A DNA stretch of 64,000 bases. Source: Galaxea fascicularis (Eukaryota; Cnidaria; Anthozoa; Scleractinia; Euphylliidae). The number at the start of each line of letters is the position of its first letter. The first letter of the stretch is position 1. This document shows, one piece after another, positions 55,415 to 64,000 of this stretch. The stretch spans positions 7,345,671 to 7,409,670 of the forward strand of contig OX419336.1 in the NCBI GenBank assembly GCA_948470475.1, in the 5' to 3' direction. The notes under the pieces are model-generated. The model was not told the DNA's origin and ran no database searches. It was given only the letters and a program-made list of their open reading frames with translations. The translations under genes and the position numbers were made by a program.

Positions 55415-58400
55415 CTAAGAGAAATAAACAAATGTTAAAGTGCAGGTGTTAAACTGAGGGCTAAGTAGCAGTTTCAATGCGATCATCAATTCTTCGCGCT
55501 TGTCCATCTTTGTTTGAGCAATCATGGCCCCTTGCAGGTTGTGTGGATGGCTGTCCAAGACAATCAAGTGGCCATTTTTGCTAACAAAACACAAAGTCAT
55601 ACCGTTCATTATCACAATTGCTGACAAATTGTTTTCTCTTGCAAGTCTCTGTAGATAAAAAGCTAAAGAGCTCTGCGGAATTTCTGTGTTTTCGCATGTT
55701 ATGGACAAGTCAAAGGAATCCTCTATCTCACATGAGCACTCTCCCAAGGCTGACTCAAGGTGTGGAAATGCATCTACTACACTGAAGTTGATTGGCCTTC
55801 CTAATGTCACTTTATCATGCAGATTGTTTCCATTTGTTATTGTAGTGAGGAGGAGTGAGATCCAAGCCTGACTTAAAGGGGAATTTCCTGTCAGGTCAAG
55901 GATGTTTCTATTTAAATGAAAGAGTCTTGCATTAAGCATAGCAATAAAAGTACATGCATTGGAACCATTTCTACCATGCAAAGTTGCTTGTGAGATGGTG
56001 TTTGGGAAGAACCAGAAAGAAACAGAACCAGAAGTAAATGTCAACAATTGTTTTGAAGGATTTCGTTGTTGCACAGAATTGGAGGACTGACAGTTTGGAG
56101 CCAATTGTTGCTGACTTGGTGCATTTGGAGTAACAGAACTACTGTATTGTTGTGATGGCTGAGGCACATGAAAACTGTTGAGAGTGGCATCAATTTCTTG
56201 TTGCCATTCTTCAGATGCATAATATGCAGGGTCTTTCGTGTTGTTATGGGCAACAGAATCATCGTCCAAGTTGGTCTCAGAAGAGGTTGGTTCTTCTGAA
56301 ACACCAGGGGAACTTGACATTGATAAGAGACCCTCATTAAATGACTTTGTCAGATGTGCAGTTTTAGTCATCAAATATGCTGTGCATTTGGGGCACCTCC
56401 CCTCATTTCCTTCCAAACATTTCTCATGAAAGACATGAAAACAGGCCAATCGTTTTAGTTTGTTACTGTTGGAGATGCAGGTACCCTGGCAAGCTTCCAT
56501 GAGATCACAACCAACACTTTCATTGGGTCTCTTAGAAGGGTATTTCTGCAATCCTTTGTATGCTAATGGAAGGGCTTTATCTTCTATCTTTTGTTGGAAA
56601 CTGTGAAGGTAAAACCACTTTTTCCTTGTGTTGCTTGTTTGTGGCACCTGTCAATGAGCAAGAAGTAAATAGCCACTTCATTTAGCATTATTTATTATTG
56701 TTGTCAGGCTTTACCAATACAGATTAAGGTAGTATGGGTAACTGTATATCTGTTGTTCATATAAAACTGGGGCCACAGCAGATACATTAATGGTATTTAA
56801 ATTACCCAAAATGTTACAGTCTTGCGATGATGTGCTACAGTCTTATATGCACATTTTGTTGAATGTTGAAATCAGGCATCCTGAGCATGTTGCCAGTGGA
56901 TGTACGTGTATACAGTCGTAACTGCATTAAGTATTGAAGGGCTTAGGACATAAAAGGCCGATGGTACATTTTAACTTGACTTGTGGTGTTTCCAATCATA
57001 AAATGAAAAGGAAAACTAGGATCATAGCTACTGTACCACCCGAAGAGTATTGTTGAAATCTGATTCAAAATGGTACCATAATAATAGGTCCACACCAACA
57101 ATTAAGACTTTGATAGAATAACCATATTTCAAGTTTATATATCTTACTTCTTTTGACTTTCCTATGTTTTTTGCAATTTGAAGGAAGATGGCCAGAATAC
57201 ATTCAGCTGCCTTTCCAGCAACCAGGGTTAGGTCCTTGTCTGATGTTCCCCTACTGTATGGTCTTGTCAAGGAATCTTCAAAATTTCTTCCAGATTCAGA
57301 GCCCATCAAGAAGTGTGCTTTGTCATGGATTTCCTGTGCCTTATGATGTGGTTGTACACGGGATCTTAATAATGAGTGCCAAATTTCAACTTTTACTTCA
57401 GTAATGAGTGTGAGAAATCTCTCTTTCATCTCATAGTACTTTTTAAAGTTCAACTTCTGGTGAATGAGATCACTCAGCATTGAAAGGGTAGACTTGTCAT
57501 AGTGTCTTCTCTCCCATACAATAAAAAGAACAAGAAATCTAAACATTGTCTCTGAATACATTTGTAAGTTTCCACTTTCAAAAATAGCAGCATAATGAAA
57601 AAATGCCAGTGGTACAACTTCATCTAGAATGTGAAGAATGCATGCATATTCCACATCCTTACACAAATCAAATTTGCTGATTACTTTGTCTCTGATCATG
57701 AGCCATCCAAATAAAACAGACATCAGGAGAAGTTGGACCCTAAAAGGCTTGGGCTTCTTTGGCAGTTCTGTAGCAAAGATGTTTTTGTATAATTGATAAA
57801 AGAAAAAGTGGTATATTTGAATGATGTCTTCCTGTGCATTCAGTGAAACATGAAGAGGACCTTGTTCTGGAATCAGGGAGAGGTATGGTGAGTTGGAGGA
57901 ATCTTCTTGTGCAATGATTTTTTTCTGGTAGTACCACGTAGGCCAATCACCTGGAGCAGGCATAGCATAAAAATTTAAGTATTGGACCAAATCTGGGCAA
58001 GTCTGGAAAATGTGATCTAGGGCATCTCTGTAGTCATGTTTGCTTTTCAAACTTCTTTCAAATTCGTCAACCAGTACACATGATTTTAATGTCTTGAGCT
58101 CCTCATGTGCTAGACCAGAATATATTCTGCAAAAATTCAGAAGCAGATTGAGTCATAATTAAATGTTAACTTTTTAAACTTCCTTTATCAATAATATTAT
58201 TATAATCAGTGGTAGTTTTACAAACGAAACAGTGCAGAAGGCATCCTAAGTATCAATACAGTGTATCTCTAAGGATTAACAATATTTTGTTCACTCAGTT
58301 GAATTCTTAAACCCTGACTGATTGAAAGTGATCCTGTTGCATTCCATGCAGAATCCCTACTGTGTTCAACCAAAATGCTAGTGTGACAGGAAGTCCTAAA

Positions 58401-60846
58401 AAGCCACAATCTTGAAAAGAAAAAAACGTTGCAGGTGGAGCAGACATTTCAAGAGAGATGGATGAATTCAAAACAAAAAAACCTCTTTTAGGAATGTTTG
58501 AATATTGTCTTGAACAAATAGGAATAATTTTAAAGAATGATTCAGAAGTCAGCATTGCACACGTTATTTTAAGAACATGATAAATGGAAGGGATTACAGA
58601 CCGAAACTGTTGCAACTGCTTTCTGGTGTCCTTTGGTTTTAGAGTGCGGTACTGATGTGGAAGTTTTTCCATGTAACTGCTTTTAAATTGTGACATTCCA
58701 GTCTTGAGGATCTCATTTACGTTAGCTGGTTCAATTCCACCCCTACATATCTGCTCTCTTCCCTTGATGAACACTGTTACTTGGCTGTGTGCCATTTTTT
58801 TGTCGTCAGGCAGTGGAATGGCATGTGGCGCAGGTTCAAATATGTCCAGAAGACTTGAGGCCATATGTGTAGCTACTGATAATTTGAGATCTGTTGGTGT
58901 TCGTATTGTATAAATATTGTGAAAATCATCCAGCAGACTGACAATTAGGCACTTTTGCTGTAATCAGAAGAACATACATTTGTTTGGTTAATATCGATAA
59001 AAATTACAGCTATAATGGTATTTCATCTACTTGTTTATGAACTTTCACATGTTTCCTGACTACATACCCGAATTGCGTTTTTAACTTTCATCTGCATCAT
59101 TTGTTTACAGTGTGCTTGGATTGACTTCTTATGACGGTCTGTTGTTCGAGGTGATGTACCAAATCCTAACACAGGGCCAGAGTTCAGAGCAGATCTTGAA
59201 GTGCCATGACTATCTAGGAAAGCACTAAGCTCCTTTTGAAAACCACATGTCTTTTGTGATCTTAATTGAAGAAACAAGTAGATGGTGCAGTTGTTACTCA
59301 CTGTGTTTGATGCTTAATTTGTTTAAACCATATATATATTTTTTATCTCATGTAATTACTGTCTGTGATTCAGCGATAAGAGTGCATTATTTTAATGATT
59401 GTTAACACAGCCATCATCAACAGCTTGGTGTTCTTATTCACAACCAGACCCAAAATGGAAGCTGGTGCTACATAGTTAGAGTGCCTTCATTTTTTTTACA
59501 TCTGAAATTGTCTTTCAGTAACATACACTGCATTTAGTTTACACCTGTTTGCATTATAAGATCAAATAAAAAAATACTGTACCTAAAGTATGCAAGAGTA
59601 TGAAGGAGTACAACTACTCTCTGCTGTTGCAATTCTGTGTGGTTTTTCTGGGTAGGACGTCCATCATCACGAGTAATTGAACTTAATAGTATGTCATAGA
59701 GGTGTGAGGAATGTTTCTGGCAAAACAATTTCATCTCATCTGGTTGGTAAAGGGAGTGACCTCCAGTGTTGTAATGGCGGTGAAGGGCTAACTGAAATTT
59801 TTCTACCAACTCAGCAAAGTTATCTAGAGAATGAGAATTATTATTAGACAAGCCCTTCTTGCTAGGAAACAATGCAAAGTAGTTTCATGGTACTGAACAG
59901 TATAGTACAAGAGTATACTTGCTGTTCACGAGAATGTTACCTGGCTGTGTTTTGCATTCTGTGGTGTTAGTTTCTTTTGTTCTTGACAATGTATGCTCCT
60001 GTTGGAGTGGTTGTACAGTATGTTATAGTTAGTAATGTTATATATTATTTTAAGATATTAAGCTATTGGTGTCATAAATGCACATACCATGCTTGCTTTT
60101 GATGATGTTTGTGGTTCACAGTCCTGAACTTCACTGCTGGTCTGTGTTGTTAAAATAGAACAATCTCAGTTTATGCCTCCAGTTTATACTGAGTATCTAC
60201 TGATTTGGTGACTGAAGTGATTATTTAATTAAATTGTGGTAAATGTATGCCCTCTCTGTCCCCTCCCTCTCTTTCTCTGAAAAATATTGATGACATAAAA
60301 TTTATCTATCTTAAACACAGAGAGAATTAATAGTATTTTTTAGCTTTAACGTTCCTTGTAAGATGTCGAACTAACGACAAAGATGTTGTAGGGTAAAATA
60401 ACCAAATTGTTTCTACCTACCCTTTTCCTCTTGTTCGGTGTTTGATATTCATGCTTAGAGGAGAATATTTTATCTGCATTTCGTCGGCAACTGGTGCACC
60501 ACTTTGTACCCGGACGATACGATGACATCTTTCTTCCTTCGTCGTCAAAGACTTTGTATAGCCTCTCTGGTATGGGGGTACTGCTCAGAGTTGCCGAATG
60601 ATTTGGTAACGGACACGAACAGAAGTTGTTACTTGATCTTAATTGATGCCAGTGAAACGTGCATACAAAATTTCCACGGTCAACTTCCCCAACTCGGGCC
60701 AGCTCCGAATTAAGAGCAACAAGCCTTCCTGTACAGACATTCTTTTCTCGAGTTTTGCTTCGCAAACAACAGGTTTTTTCATCCGGAAATTTGCCCTGAG
60801 AGAGGCCGACGGTAAGAATTACCACGATAACAATACTGCCCTTCAT
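55415..60846 (-). CDS. DUF6589-type protein with N-terminal Cys-rich region, RING-like finger and putative cysteine-protease domain (8 exons)
   Basis: Exons: 60846-60421, 60141-60088, 59998-59941, 59823-59583, 59260-59068, 58957-58602, 58126-57148 and 56647-55415. All join in frame with GT-AG introns, giving 1,179 residues. Order: a Cys/His-rich start (CLRSKTREKNVC...GRKMSSYRPGTKWCTSCRRN); a long central region whose CLIVSLLDDFHNIYTIRTP, QVTVFIKGREQICRGGIEPA, QGPLHVSLNAQEDI and FLVLFIVWERRHYDK segments match cnidarian DUF6589 proteins as I recall them; a RING-like finger (ACFHVFHEKC...CPKC); a low-complexity linker; and a terminal domain with GRNGSNACTFIA and NGHLIVLDSHPHN. Cys, His and Asp are placed as in papain-fold deubiquitinases, but that is inference. 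The first 20 residues look like a signal peptide, yet CTCTCTCAG|GGC there could be a splice acceptor. The frame is intact throughout, so the gene may be expressed. DUF6589 genes are multicopy and may derive from a mobile element. Confidence 0.8.
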
Positions 60847-61064
60847 ATTCTACCACGAGCGCAAACTTCGGAGGCATAAAACGGGTCACTTTTGGGGAGG
60901 GTTACCATGGTACAAATGAGGATATGGGACCCAAAAGGCCCTCTCTTGTACCACGAGACTGCGATTCCACTGGTCAGTTTCGTGCACAATCGTAAGTGAT
61001 GTGAAGGAACGTGAAGTGCCAGTGAGCAAGCTAATGCAGTCGAATGCCGTGAATGATGCCGTGA
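60847..61064. promoter_or_regulatory. Shared region between two divergent genes
   Basis: Only 218 bases separate the minus-strand DUF6589-type start from the plus-strand ATG at 61065, so the promoter is probably bidirectional if both starts are correct. It contains a duplicated 12-mer GTGAATGATGCC at about 61049-61072. Confidence 0.4.
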
Positions 61065-62468
61065 ATGATGCCGAGGAGAAGAGAATGGCCAAGCGATTTT
61101 AGTGATTGCGCTCCAATCACTTCTCCTTCTAAAAACGCCAGAAGAGCCGTTCCGGAGGTCCATAATTCGAGTTCCGATGAGGAAGATACGTGTAGTTTGG
61201 TAAGTTATAGGCCGTGTGGAGTTTTATCTCAACTCTCATTAAATGATTTTTTGACTACAGTTTAAGACTGGAATAGTAGGTCTTTATCGACAGTTAACAG
61301 TTACTTACTGGTAAAACGATGTTGGCAGATCACGCGAAGCGTTATTTATCAAACGCTGAACACGGTAAACTCGCATGATTCCTACATTCAGGGGACAATA
61401 TCACTGAATGCTACAAGGGACATGAAATATTTGTCACTTTCAATATGGCGGTGTTTGTTTCCGTTTTTCCTTGCGTTTAGGTTTGGCACAGTTTGTGACC
61501 CATCGAGGGTGGCAATGACCTCAATATTTAGTGAGATGGTTCTTCGTTTTAATTACATTGTTTAGTCAACCAGGAATTGAATTGTAAAGCTTCTTTATTA
61601 GATACCTGAATGCTACAGTCAAGAGACATTTCACTTTCAATATGCCGGCGTTTGTTTCCGTTTTTCCTCGCGTTTTGGCGCATTTCGCGACGCATCGAGG
61701 ATTGCAATGACCTCAATATTTAAAAAGTTGGTTCTTCATTTTATTGACATTGTCTAGTCGATCATGAATGGAGTTGCAAAGCTTCCTTAGCAGCAATTTC
61801 GGCTAGATTCAAGTCTGGAGACTGTGTTGGCTACTTCATGGACGTTATTTCGTTTTTATCTTGGTACTTTTCCCCAGCATGCGAATGGGGGCAACGTGAA
61901 GGAGAACTGATAACCGCTGATAAGTTCAATAACAGCTATTGGTTAATGTTTCACGGTGTGTTCATTGAGATATGAAGCATGCAGGAAGTTTGGAGAGCAT
62001 GAAAGATGTGTAAGAGTTGCTCAAGACATAGCCCAGGTCAACACTACCTTCTTACGTGCTCTCCAACTTCCCAAGTGCTTCATATCTCCATGGTAGATGA
62101 ACTCACCTTTGATGCATGAACCAATAAAATATTGTTTTCAACACAGTAGTTTGAATATTGTCTAAAGAAAAATTCCCTCTCCTACATCATCAGCGTACAT
62201 AATAGGAATATCAGGCATGCTTTTAAAGTTCAATGTAACTATGTGCGAATTTATCAGCTATGTTATAAAAATGGTATAGTTATAGCTACAATAAAATTAA
62301 TGTTTTAACTTAGTCAAATTTCCTTTTGTTATACAGGAGACACACTATACCTCTCTTCAGAGAAAAGGATGTCCATTTCTCTCAGAAAATGAGGATGATA
62401 ATGATGGGATTGAGTGGATTTACTCATGCTCCTGTGACAAGCAGCGAGGTGATGAGGTGGCTGCATGA
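61065..62468 (+). CDS. Small uncharacterised acidic protein (2 exons)
   Basis: Exon 1 (61065-61199) ends TTG|GTAAGT and exon 2 (62337-62468) follows TTATACAG; they join in phase 0 for 88 residues (87 if the second Met is used). The protein starts MMPRRREWPSDFSDCAPITS, has an acidic NSSSDEEDTCSL patch at the exon border, a second acidic patch (LSENEDDNDGIEW) and ends CSCDKQRGDEVAA. There is no membrane span or known domain. Support comes from consensus splice sites with matching phase, the ATG and the divergent arrangement with the DUF6589-type gene. I recall no family, and a chance pairing of two short frames is possible. Confidence 0.5.
61402..61800. repeat. Tandem duplication, period about 205 bp
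   Basis: CTGAATGCTACA begins each copy (about 61402 and 61607). Both continue through TCACTTTCAATATG(G/C)C, GTTTGTTTCCGTTTTTCC, CAATGACCTCAATATTTA and GGTTCTTC. They differ by small indels. Confidence 0.75.
61957..62105. repeat. MITE-like inverted repeat, GAGATATGAAGCA
   Basis: GTTCATTGAGATATGAAGCA...GGAAGTTTGGAGAGCA is mirrored by TGCTCTCCAACTTCCCAAGT...TTCATATCTCCATGG. The centre is about 60 bp. Confidence 0.75.
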
Positions 62469-64000
62469 GGGCCCTCTGTAAACATGGCACATACAGGTAC
62501 ATGAACACTGTAGCTGTTAAAAGGCACATCAACTTAGATGTTTTTTTTAATATAAACTTATAATAACAGTGGTGATATGCATTCAGTGTACATAAATTAT
62601 GTGAGTCTAATATTGCTAAAAAATGTGGTCAGTATAGCTGGTATGGTAATTCATTTCCTCTATTTCTCTTGTTAATTTTAGGTGTTAGAGAGGGAGGCTT
62701 ATTATTATTATTATTTTTTAAACAGGAAATGCAGTTTTAATCAGTGGGAGGTCCGTAGTCCCCTTTTCTGTTCTGTGGGCCAACAGCCCTGGGCCATAGC
62801 CTCCTCTCTCCCCGCTGAAGCTTGCGAGTAAACAACCAATGACCCCATTTCAGTGAATTATACTATTCCTTTTCATTAAGGGGAATACAGTTCCTTCACC
62901 GGAACTGTTAGCTTGGATTTTAAATCTCTTTGATCGTTGAGTGGTGATAAATGTAATGAATAATGCGAAATTCATTTTCCTTTTCAGAACAGAAAGTCCT
63001 TCATTGTAAAGTATGGCGCCTTGCGGGAAGCATCAAGTAACGCTGGCAAGTGGGTGCACACCTCGGCCAGACTGAAGAGGTGTGGGCCCATTGGCCCAAA
63101 CACCAACCTATTGCTAAAGTAGGTCGGTCCTCCCTCTTTGGGGGACTACAAAGTCTTTGTTATTGCAAATGTAAGTCATGATAAATCATCTTTGACATAA
63201 TATGAGGTATGTTTTACTAAAGACCAACAAATTCCCAATGTTTTCACCGAAGATAGGTGTGACTTCATTAACTGAAAAACAAAACAAAACAAAAACACAA
63301 CTTGGCATTCTAACAGCCTTGTAGCTGGGGAGACAGCAGGAAGAGGGGAGCACTCATTGCAAAATCTTGATCGAATGGGAAATTGGCAGAGAGATGAAAT
63401 CAGAGCGGTATTAGTCTTTTTTTCTTCCTCGTTTCTTTGGTTCATTCTACTAAAACCAGACGATGATTGTTTCTGTGTGCGTGTGCTGCACACATCCCTT
63501 GGGGGAAAAAAGCAAACGTCTAAAACAATTTTTTTGTTGCAGGAGGAGTGATGAAGGAGAAGGAGAAGTGAATAAAGAGAAGAAGAATGAAAAGAAGACA
63601 AAATTTACTTGTAGTTTCCAATAAAGGATCAAACATGATTATTTGCGCTAATTGTTCACGCGCATCCCTACTGCGCGCGAAATCCATGATGCAAGGTCAT
63701 GCCACGTTAGCCATCCAGCACGTGCAATGAGAAAGAAAGCTAAGCAAGTATAAGGATGGTAGCTGTTGCATCCCCTTCGCCTTCAGTTTACTCTCGTAAA
63801 TGGTCGGTGACCCCTACTTTTCTTTCCAGACTGAACAGATTTTATTTACAATTATCTCTGCGTTGTCCAAAAATGATCAAGAAATCAATGTGGGAAGTTA
63901 AAAAAAAAATCAAGATTTCTATGAATGGGACGTCGAATCCTGCCATCTTGCGGCTGCAAGGCGTGTGAAAGTATGGTCGCTAAATGCGAACTTGTTCTTT
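62469..64000. other. Distal intergenic DNA
   Basis: No gene is recognised. There is an ATT run (62700-62716) and a purine tract of GAAGGAGAAGGAGAAG type at 63541-63600. Two stretches with GTAGTCCCC / GGGGGACTAC (62754 and 63141) may be ends of one insertion. Open frames are short and uninformative. Confidence 0.4.

Larger units (their letters stand above)
61200..62336 (+). other. Intron of the small divergent gene, with repeats
   Basis: It contains a 205-bp tandem duplication (61402-61800) and an inverted-repeat element (61957-62105); otherwise nothing is recognised. Confidence 0.45.

Overview
This is animal nuclear DNA, most likely from a stony coral or close anthozoan. The evidence is spliced genes with GT-AG introns, animal-specific families (EDRF1, UBTD, PRR5/Protor), and a heavy load of DIRS, Penelope-like, Ty3/gypsy and CR1/L2-type LINE elements, tRNA-derived SINEs and short inverted-repeat elements of kinds I associate with cnidarian genomes. 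There are no operons, ribosome binding sites or CRISPR arrays. Gene models were assembled by hand from reading frame, splice-site consensus and remembered family sequences, so exon edges can be off by a few bases.

Layout. 0.1-1.9 kb: three degraded Penelope-like GIY-YIG fragments, two of them meeting head to head. 2.97-3.57 kb (+): last exon of an EDRF1 homologue. 4.02-8.65 kb (-): a nearly complete DIRS-type tyrosine-recombinase retrotransposon with near-identical inverted terminal repeats and an internal complementary region. 12.36-16.89 kb (-): complete three-exon UBTD1/2 homologue. 20.66-25.51 kb (-): two-exon PRR5/Protor homologue, a subunit of mTOR complex 2. 28.04-40.41 kb (+): M17 leucyl-aminopeptidase-family gene with 18 exons found; the extreme N-terminus is not located. 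40.7-43.7 kb: two LINE copies. 47.29-47.98 kb (+): single-exon multi-pass membrane protein I do not recognise. 49.0-50.9 kb: tRNA-derived SINE, then a truncated Ty3/gypsy gag-protease. 51.1-51.5 kb: minisatellite with seven copies of a 10-bp palindrome resembling an NF-kappaB site. 52.2-53.2 kb (-): broken, intron-containing gene resembling an amino-type DNA methyltransferase. 53.3-54.7 kb (+): LINE copy. 55.4-60.85 kb (-): eight-exon gene matching my memory of the cnidarian DUF6589 family, carrying a RING-like finger and a C-terminal putative cysteine-protease domain. 61.07-62.47 kb (+): small two-exon gene diverging from it.

The host genes (EDRF1, UBTD, PRR5, aminopeptidase) look unrelated in function. 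The most unusual material is the methyltransferase-like pseudogene, the DUF6589/RING/protease gene with its small divergent neighbour, a 15-bp motif repeated in both orientations across a 3.5-kb aminopeptidase intron, the kappaB-like minisatellite, and several non-autonomous elements whose interiors are packed with one short motif each.
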